From: Microbacterium salitolerans
GTDB lineage: Bacteria; Actinomycetota; Actinomycetes; Actinomycetales; Microbacteriaceae
NCBI RefSeq assembly: GCF_019720895.1
Contig: NZ_JAHKSH010000001.1
Location: 310,001 to 374,000 of the forward strand
DNA: 64,000 bases
Reading direction: 5' to 3'
The notes below the pieces were generated by a model that made no database searches, was not told the DNA's origin, and saw only the letters and a program-made list of their open reading frames with translations. This document shows, piece after piece, positions 42,662 to 51,233 of this stretch; the stretch's first letter is position 1; each line of letters opens with the position of its first letter. The position numbers were made by a program, and so were the translations under genes.

Positions 42662-43525
42662 ATGGAGCGCGCAGACGGGTTCGATCGGCAGCGGCTCAGC
42701 GTCGTCCCGCGCCCGCTCGTCGCCGCCGCGCTCGAGCGACCCGTCACCCGGCGCATCCTCGTGACCGACGCGGGGTGGTTCCCTCACGCGCGCCAGCACG
42801 GCAGGCATCGTCCGCAGGGCGCCGAGGAGACGATCGTGATCGTGTGCGCATCGGGCACCGGCTGGCTCGACGCCGACGGCGCCCGCCAGCGGATCGGATC
42901 CGGGCGCGCGATCGTCCTGCCCGGCGGCGTGCCGCATTCCTACGGATCCGACGACGAGGATCCCTGGACGATCTGGTGGTGTCACGTGCGCGGCTCCGAC
43001 GTGCCCGAACTCGTCGCCGCTGCGGGAAATCGCGCCGGGAACCGCACGATCTCGCTGCGCTCGCCGGACCGGGCGACGGCGCTGCTCGACGAGATCGCCG
43101 TCTCACTCGAGGCGGGCACGACCCCCGCCCGCCTGACGGCGACCGCCGGGCTCGCGTGGCACCTGTTCACGCAGCTGGCCGTCGATCACGCGCACCCCCA
43201 GGAGGGCACGCCGCTGGAGCGCGCCCTGCGCTACCTCGAGGATCGCGTCGACGGGCAGGTGCAGGTCTCCGAGCTCGCCGCCCTCGTCGGCGTCTCGCCG
43301 TCGCACCTGGCGGCGCTGTTCCGCCACGCGACGGGCGGCGGGGTGCTCGCCCACCACAACGCACTCAAGATGGCCCGCGCGCGGGTGCTGCTCGATACGA
43401 CCGACCTGCCCGTCGCCGAGGTCGGTCGCCTCGTGGGCCGCCCCGACCCGTTCTACTTCTCGCGCCAGTTCCGACGCATGCACGGCGTGAGCCCGCGGGC
43501 GTATCGCGAGCACCGCAAGGGGTGA
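42662..43525 (+). CDS. AraC-family transcriptional regulator
   Basis: The 287-residue regulator has an N-terminal cupin sugar-sensing domain, with GTGWLDADGARQRIGSGRAI and LPGGVPHSYGSDDEDPWTIW, and a C-terminal double helix-turn-helix in VSELAALVGVSPSHLAALFR and VGRLVGRPDPFYFSRQFRR, ending with the family tail HGVSPRAYR. It should activate the DUF5107/cellulase-like operon (divergent) and perhaps the GH35 gene downstream through CATGGrCGAA sites. An ATG at 42644 would add six residues; 42662 is preferred but neither has a clear ribosome site. Confidence 0.9.
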   Translation: MERADGFDRQRLSVVPRPLVAAALERPVTRRILVTDAGWFPHARQHGRHRPQGAEETIVIVCASGTGWLDADGARQRIGSGRAIVLPGGVPHSYGSDDEDPWTIWWCHVRGSDVPELVAAAGNRAGNRTISLRSPDRATALLDEIAVSLEAGTTPARLTATAGLAWHLFTQLAVDHAHPQEGTPLERALRYLEDRVDGQVQVSELAALVGVSPSHLAALFRHATGGGVLAHHNALKMARARVLLDTTDLPVAEVGRLVGRPDPFYFSRQFRRMHGVSPRAYREHRKG

Positions 43526-43529
43526 GGGC

Positions 43530-43631
43530 TCACCCCTTGCTCGCCCCCGCGGTGAGGTCGGCGCGCCAGAAGCGCTGGAGGCTGATCATGAGGATCGCGA
43601 GCACGAGCGCTGAGACCGCGGCGCCGGTGCA
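43530..43631 (-). pseudogene. C-terminal remnant of a MalG-type ABC sugar permease
   Basis: On the minus strand, the frame ending at TGA 43530-43532 encodes a final membrane span and the tail SLQRFWRADLTAGASKG. MalG-type permeases end with a helix followed by QRYFV.GLTAGAVKG, and the intact permease at 51881 in this window ends FQRFLVNGVATQGLKG. Only about 33 residues fit; further upstream the match stops and no ribosome site or start is seen. The remnant implies that the ABC importer once encoded between the AraC and GH35 genes was lost by deletion. It could also be read as a chance frame, but the specific Ala-Gly-x-Lys-Gly ending makes that unlikely. Confidence 0.65.
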
Positions 43632-43682
43632 GGCGGTGCAACGACCTCCCGTGCGCGGGCACATAGCCGGATCGCGGCTGTG

Positions 43683-43692
43683 CATGGACGAA
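43683..43692 (+). promoter_or_regulatory. AraC-like half-site upstream of GH35
   Basis: CATGGACGAA is identical to the half-site at 42623-42632. It lies 149 bp before the proposed GH35 start. A second related decamer, CATGGGCGAA at 43841-43850, overlaps that start. No 21-bp partner was found for either. Confidence 0.45.
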
Positions 43693-43841
43693 ACGCTGGT
43701 TCGCGATCGATTCTCTGCGCCGGCCGCCGTCCCCGCGTATCGTGCCCCTTCGTGACCTCCGTGCCCCCTCGCCGCCGCCTCGATAGCCCGCTGACATGCC
43801 GCGTGACCCGCGGGTCTCCCCCTCGCATCTCGCCCCTCGAC

Positions 43842-46100
43842 ATGGGCGAACCTGAGGGGGCAGCAGACCGCATCGAGGTGTTCGAGACGCACCTCGCCCG
43901 CGGAGGAGCGCCCTGGATCCCCGTCATGGGCGAGTATCACTTCAGCCGCGACCGGCCCGAGCGCTGGCGTGAGGAGCTGGCGAAGATGCGGTCCGGCGGC
44001 GTGACCGTCGTCGCGACGTATGTCCTGTGGATCCTGCACGAGGAGCGCCGGGGACGGGTGCGGTGGGAGGGGGCGCTCGATCTGCGCCGGTTCGTCGAGA
44101 CGGCGCGCGAGGTGGGGCTCGACGTCGTCGTGCGCATCGGCCCGTGGGCGCACGGCGAGACCCGCAATGGCGGCTTCCCCGACTGGCTGCAGGCGCTCCC
44201 AGTCGCACATCGCACCGACGACCCGGCGTACCTCGCCGTCGTGCGCCCGTGGTTCCGCGAGATCGCCCAGCAGCTGCGCGGGCTCCTCCGCGAGGACGGC
44301 GGGCCGATCGTCGGCGTCCAGGTCGAGAACGAGATCTACGACCAGGCCGGTCACGTGCGGACGCTGCGCCTGATGGCGGAGGAGCTCGGGATCCGGGCTC
44401 CGCTGTGGACGGCGACGGGGTGGGGCGGTGCGGCGCTTCCCTCCGGCGACGTGCTGCCGGTCTACGCGGGGTACTCCGACGGATTCTGGGAGGAGTCGGC
44501 GACCGGCTGGCCCGCGTTCGGGCGCGCGCACTTCGTCTTCAGCAATGTGCGCGACGACCTCACGGTCGGCGCCGACCTGCGCGCGACCCCGCTGCCGGAC
44601 GCGGCAGCTGGTGGGGGAGCGGATCCCTGGCCCTTCGCGACCTGCGAGCTGGGCGGCGGCATGACGGTCGCCTACCATCGGCGACCGCTCGTCGACGCGG
44701 AGGACGTCACCGCGCTCGGACTGACGAAGATCGGGAGCGGATCCGCGTGGCAGGGGTACTACCTGTTCCACGGCGGCCGTCACGTCGTGGGGGAGCTGTC
44801 GACGACGCAGGAATCCCAGGCGACCGGATACCCCAACGACGTCCCCGTCCTCGACTACGACTTCTTCGCGCCCCTCGGATCCGACGGGCAGCAGCGGCCG
44901 CACTTCCACGCGCTGCGTCTGCAGCACCTCCTGCTCGCGGAGTACGGACAGACGATCGTGCCGTGTCGCGCGGTCGTGCCCGCGCAGGATCCCGTGCGCT
45001 GGTCGGTCCGCGGTGACGGCGAGCGCGCGTGGCTGTTCGTCGGCAATCACCAGCCGGCGGCGGAGCCGCTGACGGCCGTCGACGGTGTGCAGTTCGACGT
45101 CGAGCTCGACGACCGGACGGTGCGGGTGCCGCCCGAGCCGTTCACCCTCCCGGCGGGGGCGTCGGCCGTCTGGCCCGTCCGCCAGCGGCTCGGTGGTCTG
45201 ACGGCCGTGACCGCGACGGCGCAGCCGATCACGGAGATCGAGGGGCCCGAGGGGCCCGTGGTGTTCCTCCGTGCCGCCGACGAGGTGCCCGTGCGGCTCC
45301 AGCTGGAGGGCGTCGCCGCGCACGAGGTGCGCGGCGCGACGACCTCGCCCGTCGCCGACGGGATCCTCGCGACGCCGGACGCGGCTCCGGGCCTCGCGTG
45401 CGAGGTCCGCGTCCGCGACACCACGTTCGTGTTCCTCGACGACGCGTCCGCCGCGGCGCTCTGGAAGGGTGAGATCGACGGGCGCACGCGCGTCGTCCTC
45501 TGGCCGGGGTCCGCGTGGTTCGATGGCGGATTCCACGTCGTCCTGCCTGAGAGCGATGCGGTGATCCGGGTGTGGCCGGCGCTCGAGGGAGGAGAGCTGG
45601 AGGAGATGCCCGCCGACGGATCCGTCTTCCGCGCGTATCGGGTGCCGGCGGCCGACGCTCCGGATACGGCGTTGGACGTGCCGCCGTTCTCTCGTCGCGA
45701 CACGGCGCCCGTGCGGACCGGGGGCGGCGCCGCGCGTCTGTCCGCCCCGGGTGACCGTGATTTCGCGGCGCTCGATCCGGTGCGCATCGGCGTGCCGGAC
45801 GACGCGTTCGTCGGGGCGCATCGCGCCGTGCTCGAGATCGACTGGGTCGGCGACGCGATGCGCGTGTATGCGGGAGACTTCCTGATCGCCGACCAGTTCT
45901 GGTCCGGGCGCTCGCTCGAGATCGACCTCCTGCCGTACCGGGACGAGGTGGTGAGGTCGGGGCTGTGCGTCCGAGCCTGTGCCTGGAACCCCGCCGCCGG
46001 CATCCACGTCGACCCGCGTGTCCGGCCCGCCGGAGACGATCCGGTCCTGAGGGTCCGCCGTGCGCGGATCCGTGTCGAGCGTGTGCGCGAGGTGCGCTGA
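43842..46100 (+). CDS. Beta-galactosidase, GH35
   Basis: The 752-residue enzyme hydrolyses terminal beta-galactosides. The barrel starts with WIPVMGEYHFSR, continues with VTVVATYVLWILHE and VVVRIGPWAHGE, and holds the acid/base glutamate in VQVENEI (Glu164). The C-terminal half contains beta-sandwich domains. There is no signal peptide with the ATG at 43842. Upstream in-frame GTG codons at 43752 or 43803 are possible, but the added residues are arginine- and proline-rich and unlike the family. The gene follows the remnant of an ABC permease and probably belongs to the AraC regulon. Its product may serve the same sugars as the GH42 enzyme at 49128. Confidence 0.9.
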   Translation: MGEPEGAADRIEVFETHLARGGAPWIPVMGEYHFSRDRPERWREELAKMRSGGVTVVATYVLWILHEERRGRVRWEGALDLRRFVETAREVGLDVVVRIGPWAHGETRNGGFPDWLQALPVAHRTDDPAYLAVVRPWFREIAQQLRGLLREDGGPIVGVQVENEIYDQAGHVRTLRLMAEELGIRAPLWTATGWGGAALPSGDVLPVYAGYSDGFWEESATGWPAFGRAHFVFSNVRDDLTVGADLRATPLPDAAAGGGADPWPFATCELGGGMTVAYHRRPLVDAEDVTALGLTKIGSGSAWQGYYLFHGGRHVVGELSTTQESQATGYPNDVPVLDYDFFAPLGSDGQQRPHFHALRLQHLLLAEYGQTIVPCRAVVPAQDPVRWSVRGDGERAWLFVGNHQPAAEPLTAVDGVQFDVELDDRTVRVPPEPFTLPAGASAVWPVRQRLGGLTAVTATAQPITEIEGPEGPVVFLRAADEVPVRLQLEGVAAHEVRGATTSPVADGILATPDAAPGLACEVRVRDTTFVFLDDASAAALWKGEIDGRTRVVLWPGSAWFDGGFHVVLPESDAVIRVWPALEGGELEEMPADGSVFRAYRVPAADAPDTALDVPPFSRRDTAPVRTGGGAARLSAPGDRDFAALDPVRIGVPDDAFVGAHRAVLEIDWVGDAMRVYAGDFLIADQFWSGRSLEIDLLPYRDEVVRSGLCVRACAWNPAAGIHVDPRVRPAGDDPVLRVRRARIRVERVREVR

Positions 46101-46164
46101 CGGGACCCGGGATTCCCCTGAGCGGCCACAGCACGCCCTTTCGCTGCCGGAGGGCACGTCACTG

Positions 46165-46216
46165 AGGTGACGCCCGCGACCCTTCGCCCGTCGATGAGGG
46201 GCCGTTCGCGTCACCT
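46165..46216. repeat. TGACGC-GCGACC family dyad repeat, copy 3
   Basis: AGGTGACGCCCGCGACCC begins the left arm (46165-46185); the right arm at 46196-46216 ends GCGTCACCT. The outermost nine bases pair perfectly and the inner part partly. A further left-arm copy (GTGACGCCCGCGACCCT) is at 46249-46265. The element lies between convergent GH35 and MerR genes. Confidence 0.75.
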
Positions 46217-46277
46217 GAAGGCGCGGATCTCGGCGCGTCGCCGTTCGGGTGACGCCCGCGACCCTGCCCGCACCGCG

Positions 46278-46646
46278 TCAGCGCGCGCGGAGCTCCGCGA
46301 TGAACTCGTCGGCCATCGTCAGCTGCGTCGCGAGCTTCTCGCGGCGGTCGGCCGCATCGGCGCGGAAGCGTTCGAGCGCCTCGTCGGCGTCGGCGGCGTG
46401 CACGCCGGTGCGCGCGTCGATCACCTCGAGCAGCTCGGCCATCTGCTCGAGGCTGTACCCCAGCGGCTTCATGCGGCGGATCAGCATGAGGCGGTCGAGA
46501 TCGCTCTCGCTGTACTCGCGGTAGCCGCCGTCGGAGCGTCCGGAGGGCTTGACGAGTCCGACTTCGTCGTAGTGCCGGATCGTCCGCAGCGAGAGCCCCG
46601 TGCGCTCGGCCAGCTCGCCGATGTGCATCATCGTGGTTTTCGTCAT
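46278..46646 (-). CDS. MerR-family transcriptional regulator
   Basis: The 122-residue protein has the MerR helix-turn-helix MMHIGELAERTGLSLRTIRH followed by YDEVGLVKPSGRSDGGYREY and the RRMKPLGYSLEQMAELLEV recognition helices, then a coiled-coil dimer helix to the C terminus. There is no cysteine-bearing metal loop, so it is probably a small-molecule or drug-type MerR. It is divergent from the SulP transporter gene. An 18-bp dyad TACC...GGTA (46687-46704) between the two genes is the likely operator. Confidence 0.92.
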   Translation of the reverse strand: MTKTTMMHIGELAERTGLSLRTIRHYDEVGLVKPSGRSDGGYREYSESDLDRLMLIRRMKPLGYSLEQMAELLEVIDARTGVHAADADEALERFRADAADRREKLATQLTMADEFIAELRAR

Positions 46647-46686
46647 GGCGGTCTCCCTCGAACGGGCGTGGAGGAGCGTTGAACCC

Positions 46687-46704
46687 TACCCTTACGTTAC
46701 GGTA
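46687..46704. promoter_or_regulatory. MerR-type operator
   Basis: TACCCTTACGTTACGGTA is a dyad centred on ACGT, with TACC/GGTA ends and matching positions throughout except the central pairs that differ symmetrically. This matches the ACC(n)...GGT layout of MerR/SoxR operators. It lies 41 bp upstream of the MerR start and 124 bp upstream of the SulP start. Confidence 0.65.
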
Positions 46705-46827
46705 GGCTTGGCGCGGTTCGCTCTGAACCGTCCCCTCATTCTTCCGTGTCGACCTGTGTCGGCGATCCGCGCGATGGTGCGCCCGGAGATTCCCGTCTAT
46801 GTCCCTGCCACCATGCCAAGGAGTCGC

Positions 46828-48378
46828 ATGACCACGGTCACCCCCGCGAAGGATCCCGCGTCCCGCTACCGCATCGAGCCGACGGTGATGCAGGCGATCA
46901 GGAGCCCGCGCATCCTCACGCGCGAGGTGCTCGCCGGCCTCGTCGTCGCGGTCGCCCTCATCCCCGAGGCGATCGCGTTCTCGATCATCGCCGGCGTGGA
47001 TCCGCGGGTCGGGCTCTTCTCGTCGTTCATCATGGCGGTCGCGATCGCCTTCGTGGGCGGACGTCCCGCGATGATCACGGCGGCGACGGGCGCTATCGCC
47101 CTCGTCGTCGCACCCGTCGCCCGCGAATACGGGCTCGACTACCTCATCGCGACAGTCCTGCTCGGCGGCCTCATCCAGGTCGTGCTCGGCGCCGTCGGCG
47201 TCGCGAAGCTCATGCGCTTCATTCCGCGGTCCGTCATGGTCGGGTTCGTCAATGCGCTGGCGATCCTCATCTTCCTGTCGCAGATGCCGCAGCTCGGTCT
47301 CGACAATCACGACTGGACCTGGCACGGCGTGCCGTGGATGGTGTATCCGCTCGTCGTCGCCGGACTCGTGATCCTCTTCGTGGCGCCCAAGATCATCAAG
47401 GCGATCCCGGCCCCGCTCATCGCGATCGTCGTCCTCACCGCCGTCGTCGTGGCCTTCGGCATCGACGTGCCGACGGTCGGCGACCAGGGCGACCTGCCCG
47501 ACAGCCTCCCGATGCTCTTCATCCCCGACGTGCCCTTCACGTTCGAGACGCTGCAGATCATCGCCCCCTTCGCGCTCGCCGTCGCGGTCGTCGGCCTGCT
47601 CGAGTCGCTCATGACGGCGAAGCTCGTCGACGACATCACCGACACGCACTCGCGCAAGCCGCGTGAGGCCGTCGGTCAGGGCATCGCCAACGTGCTCTCG
47701 GGCCTGTTCGGCGGCATGGGCGGCTGCGCCATGATCGGCCAGACGATGATCAACGTGAAGGCCTCGGGTGCGCGCACGCGCATCTCGACGTTCCTCGCGG
47801 GCGTGTTCCTGCTGATCCTCGTCGTCGCCCTCGGGGACGTCATCGCGATCATCCCGATGGCGGCGCTCGTCGCGGTCATGATCATCGTGTCGTACTTGAC
47901 GTTCGACTGGCACAGCATCCGCCCGGCGACGCTGAAGATCATGCCGAAGAGCGAGACCGCCGTCATGATCATCACGGTGATCGGCACCGTCGCCACCGAC
48001 AACCTCGCGATCGGCGTCGTGCTCGGCGTGCTGACGGCGATGGTGATGTTCGCGCGCCGCGTCGCCCACCTCGTGACCGTCACGCGCGTCGTGGACGAGG
48101 ACGCGGAGGTCCCCACGGCCACCTACACGGTGCGCGGCGAGCTCTTCTTCGCCTCGAGCAACGACCTCACCACGCAGTTCGAGTACGCGGACGACCCGGA
48201 GCGCGTCGTCATCGACATGTCCGAGTCGCACGTGTGGGATGCCTCGACGGTGGCGGCGCTCGACGCCGTCGTGACCAAGTACGAGCACCAGGACAAGCAC
48301 GTCGTCATCGAGGGGATCGAGGACGAGTCCGGCGACATCCACCGACGCCTCTCCGGCGGGCTCGGATCCGGCCACTGA
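46828..48378 (+). CDS. SulP-family anion transporter with STAS domain
   Basis: The 516-residue membrane protein has about 12-14 spans. The SulP signature is seen at [20 protein letters not shown] (residues 32-51) and further on in [20 protein letters not shown] near residue 305, and the C-terminal 100 residues form a STAS domain with [20 protein letters not shown]. It may carry sulfate, bicarbonate or other anions; this group with a short STAS domain is common in actinobacteria and usually uncharacterised. The start at 46828 has AAGGAG at 46818-46823. The divergent MerR gene could regulate it. Confidence 0.9.
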   Translation: MTTVTPAKDPASRYRIEPTVMQAIRSPRILTREVLAGLVVAVALIPEAIAFSIIAGVDPRVGLFSSFIMAVAIAFVGGRPAMITAATGAIALVVAPVAREYGLDYLIATVLLGGLIQVVLGAVGVAKLMRFIPRSVMVGFVNALAILIFLSQMPQLGLDNHDWTWHGVPWMVYPLVVAGLVILFVAPKIIKAIPAPLIAIVVLTAVVVAFGIDVPTVGDQGDLPDSLPMLFIPDVPFTFETLQIIAPFALAVAVVGLLESLMTAKLVDDITDTHSRKPREAVGQGIANVLSGLFGGMGGCAMIGQTMINVKASGARTRISTFLAGVFLLILVVALGDVIAIIPMAALVAVMIIVSYLTFDWHSIRPATLKIMPKSETAVMIITVIGTVATDNLAIGVVLGVLTAMVMFARRVAHLVTVTRVVDEDAEVPTATYTVRGELFFASSNDLTTQFEYADDPERVVIDMSESHVWDASTVAALDAVVTKYEHQDKHVVIEGIEDESGDIHRRLSGGLGSGH

Positions 48379-48391
48379 CCTCGAGCGCGTC

Positions 48392-48976
48392 TCAGTGCAG
48401 GGTGGGGCGGTAGACGAGCTCCTGCGTGCGCCCGTCGAGCGTGCGGGTCTCGAGGAGCTCGAGGTCGAAGTCGTCGGCGCCCCGCAGCACCGGCGCCGCG
48501 CCCGTGCGCCCGGTGAGGACGGGGAAGACCGTCACCTGCAGCCGGTCCACGAGCCCCGCGTTCAGGAGCGTCCGGTTGAGCGTGAGGCTGCCGTGCGAGC
48601 GCAGCGGGATGTCGGACGTCTCCTTGAGTCGACGCACGACGCCGACCGCATCGCCGTCCTCGACGGACACGTCGCCGGGCCACTCGAGCGGATCCGGGAG
48701 GGTCGACGACACGACCGTCAAGGGCATGTGCGTCATGCGCTGCACCCACGGATCCTGCAGCTCGGGCAGCTCGTCGGCCATGCGCAGGAACGACGCGAAC
48801 TGCTGATACGTGTTCGCGCCGAAGACCATGTGCTGTGCGTCGGCGAACTGCGCGCGGCGATGATCGAGCAGCTCGGGGCCCTGCTTGCCCCAGTAGCCGC
48901 CCCAGTCGCCCTCCGCGTCGACGGATCCGTACCCGTCGAGGCTTGAGAACACGTCGAAGGTGTAAGTCGCGGTCAT
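48392..48976 (-). CDS. Dihydrofolate-reductase/RibD-like protein
   Basis: The 194-residue protein has the RibD C-terminal/DHFR fold: YTFDVFSSLDGYGS at the N terminus, MVFGANTYQQFASF near residue 50, VVSSTLPDPLEW near 88, and HGSLTLNRTLLNAGLVDRL near 128 with the VFPVLTG strand. These proteins are mostly of unknown substrate; a folate role is not implied. It converges with the SulP gene with 13 bp between stop codons. The ATG at 48976 follows GGGAGG. Its stop codon is close to the SulP stop, so the two could share a termination signal. Confidence 0.88.
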   Translation of the reverse strand: MTATYTFDVFSSLDGYGSVDAEGDWGGYWGKQGPELLDHRRAQFADAQHMVFGANTYQQFASFLRMADELPELQDPWVQRMTHMPLTVVSSTLPDPLEWPGDVSVEDGDAVGVVRRLKETSDIPLRSHGSLTLNRTLLNAGLVDRLQVTVFPVLTGRTGAAPVLRGADDFDLELLETRTLDGRTQELVYRPTLH

Positions 48977-49054
48977 GATGCCTCCCGGGCTCGATCCTCC
49001 TCCGGGGATGCCGAGCCGACAAGGCACCCGGCCCGCGACGCCGACCCGCGTTGC

Positions 49055-49129
49055 GAGACACGGGGGAAAGCGCGGAGACAAGGACGATCTCGCGTCAGGG
49101 CGAGATTCTCAGCGATGTCGCCGTGTCTC
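49055..49129. repeat. Intergenic dyad repeat, GAGACACGG family, copy 2
   Basis: GAGACACGG at 49055-49063 pairs with CCGTGTCTC at 49121-49129, and the interior CTCGC/GCGAG forms a second stem. The TGA stop of the GH42 gene (49128-49130 on the plus strand) lies in the right arm. The right half aligns with 37785-37824. Confidence 0.75.
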
Positions 49130-51143
49130 AGCGCACCGCCCGAACGAACGCGAAGCCCTGCGGATCCAGCGTGCGGGTGCCGAAGGGATTCTCCGAGCCG
49201 AGCACGGTGCCGGGGGCCGTCACCTCGACGGCCTCGTCGCCGTGGTTGATGAGCGTCAGGAGGTCGCCGCGGCGGGCCACCTCCACCCCGGCGGGAACCT
49301 GGTCGAGTTCGCCGGAGACGCCCGCGTCGTCGAGCAGCGCGTCGAGCACGCCGTCGAGATCGGCGGGCATCGTCGCGAGGTACCAGGCGGATCCGTCGCC
49401 GTGCGCGCGACGCGTGAGGGCGGGGCGCCCGGCGGAGGGGCCGGTCTCGAAGGTCGCGAGCACCTCGGCGTCGTCGGCCCAGACGGACTCGGCGACGATC
49501 GTGCCGGAGCCTGCGACGCGCCCCGCGAAGCGGGCGTACGCGCGCGGGTCCTCGGCGGCGTCCGCGGCGGACCCCTCCTCGCCGGCGCGCTCGGCGATGC
49601 GCTCGCGGGCGGGCGGCACGAGCGCGCGGAAGTCTTCGAACGCGACGCCGAGCACGGGCCCGAGCTGCGTGAGGAAGCCGCCGTCGCGGAAGCGGTCGTT
49701 GTCGTCGACGATGTCGGTGAAGGGACCGGCCGCCAGCACGCCGCCGCCCGCGACGAAGGCGCGCAGGGCGTCCGCCCCGGAGGAGCGCAGCAGGTACAGG
49801 AACGGCGCGATCGCCAGCCGGTAGCGCGCGTCGACCTTCTCGGGCGGCACGATGTCGACCATGACACCGCGCCGCACGAGCGCGCCGTGCCAGTCGCGCA
49901 CGAGCTGCAGGTAGTCGAGGCGCGTCGGGTGGCCCTCGCCCTCGACGGCCCACCAGTTCTCCCAGTCGAACACGAGGGCGACGGGGGCGTCGTCGCCGGG
50001 CGCAGGGAGGGCGGGCAGCTCGGCGAGGCGCTCGCCGAGGGCGACGGTCTCGTTCCAGGTGCGCGTGCGCGTCCCGGCGTGCGGCACCATCGCCGAGTGG
50101 AACTTCTCGGCGCCCGCACGCGACTGGCGCCACTGGAAGAACATGATCCCGTCGGCGCCGCGGCCGATCGACTGTGCCGTCTCGGCGGCGAGCTGGCCCG
50201 GCTTCTTCGACGGGTTCGTCGGACGCCAGTTGACGGCGTCGGTCGCCTGCTCCATGAGGATCCACGGGGTGCCGCGCTTGAGCGAGCGCACGAGATCGCG
50301 CTGGAACGCGGTGGTGAGGGGGCGCTGCGGATCCAGCGGATCCGGGTAGCAGTCGTCGGTGATGACGTCGATGTGCGGCGCCCACTGCGCGTAGTTCGCG
50401 GGTGGGAACGCGCCCATCATGTTCGTCGAGATGGGCTGCGTCGCGCCCGCCTGGCGGATGATGTCCCGTTGCATCAGGTAGACCTCGAGCCACATGTCCG
50501 ACATGAAGCGCTTGAAGTCGAGGACCTGCGAGGGATTGCGGATGAACGGAGCCTTGCGCGGCGGGAAGACCTCCTCGAGCGATGCGTACCGCTGCGACCA
50601 GAACCCCGTGCCCCACGCGTCGTTGAGCTGCTCGACGGATCCGTATCGGCCCGCCAGCCAGCGTCGGAACGCGTCGCGCGCGCTGTCGGAGAACTCCTCG
50701 TTGAGGTGGCAGCCCAGCTCGTTGTCGACGTGCCACATGACGACGCCCGGGTGGTCGCCGTAGCGCTCGGCGAGGCGCCGCACGAGTTCCGATGCAAGGC
50801 GGCGCCAGGTGGGGGAGGACGGCGAGTGGTGCTGACGGGATCCGTGCCAGTACGGGGCGCCGTTCTCGTCGGCCGCGAGGATGTCGGGATGCGCCGCCGT
50901 CATCCACGGCGGCGCCGAGGCCGTCGCGGTCGCGAGGTTCACGCCGATGCCGCCCGCGTGCAGCAGGTCGATGATGCGGTCGAGCCACGCGAAGTCCCAC
51001 TCGTCGGGGCCGGGCTGGATCCGCGACCACGAGAAGATGCCGAGGCTCACGGTGGTGACGCCCGCCTCGCGCATGAGCGCGACGTCGTCGGGCCAGATGT
51101 CCTCGGGCCACTGGTCGGGGTTGTAGTCAGCGCCGTACAGCAC
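49128..51143 (-). CDS. Beta-galactosidase, GH42
   Basis: The 671-residue enzyme cleaves beta-galactosides, such as galactan side chains. The barrel starts with YGADYNPDQWPEDIW; Glu142 in WHVDNELG is the acid/base and Glu298 in ILMEQATDAVNW the nucleophile, both in the positions expected for GH42. A central trimerisation domain and a small C-terminal beta domain follow. The start is a GTG at 51143 with AAGGAGA just upstream. The gene ends the operon binding protein, permease, permease, DUF624, GH42, which mirrors the Bacillus subtilis yes locus, where YesZ is GH42. No signal peptide is present. Confidence 0.95.
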   Translation of the reverse strand: MLYGADYNPDQWPEDIWPDDVALMREAGVTTVSLGIFSWSRIQPGPDEWDFAWLDRIIDLLHAGGIGVNLATATASAPPWMTAAHPDILAADENGAPYWHGSRQHHSPSSPTWRRLASELVRRLAERYGDHPGVVMWHVDNELGCHLNEEFSDSARDAFRRWLAGRYGSVEQLNDAWGTGFWSQRYASLEEVFPPRKAPFIRNPSQVLDFKRFMSDMWLEVYLMQRDIIRQAGATQPISTNMMGAFPPANYAQWAPHIDVITDDCYPDPLDPQRPLTTAFQRDLVRSLKRGTPWILMEQATDAVNWRPTNPSKKPGQLAAETAQSIGRGADGIMFFQWRQSRAGAEKFHSAMVPHAGTRTRTWNETVALGERLAELPALPAPGDDAPVALVFDWENWWAVEGEGHPTRLDYLQLVRDWHGALVRRGVMVDIVPPEKVDARYRLAIAPFLYLLRSSGADALRAFVAGGGVLAAGPFTDIVDDNDRFRDGGFLTQLGPVLGVAFEDFRALVPPARERIAERAGEEGSAADAAEDPRAYARFAGRVAGSGTIVAESVWADDAEVLATFETGPSAGRPALTRRAHGDGSAWYLATMPADLDGVLDALLDDAGVSGELDQVPAGVEVARRGDLLTLINHGDEAVEVTAPGTVLGSENPFGTRTLDPQGFAFVRAVR

Positions 51144-51233
51144 AGCGATCTCCTTCAGGTGGGGCGGGAAGCGGCCGTCATCTTGTCCGCTCGGGAGCGC
51201 CCCGTGGGGTGCGGCGGATATCGAGAAGAGGGA

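Larger units (their letters stand above)
43526..43841. other. 316-bp region between AraC and GH35 genes
   Basis: The left 100 bases carry the stump of an ABC permease gene on the minus strand. The rest has no intact gene; it contains one AraC-like half-site (43683-43692) and the probable start region of the GH35 gene, whose first codons overlap another half-site. Confidence 0.6.

Noticed and set aside
39461-43525. A 1354-codon open frame on the plus strand opposite the DUF5107 gene
   Set aside because: It is a long antisense frame caused by high G+C; only its last 287 codons form a recognisable protein (AraC). The rest has no known domain and opposes a clear gene.
46600-46827. Upstream extension of the SulP transporter gene
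   Set aside because: The in-frame extension overlaps the divergent MerR gene and its operator; the ATG at 46828 has a strong ribosome site.
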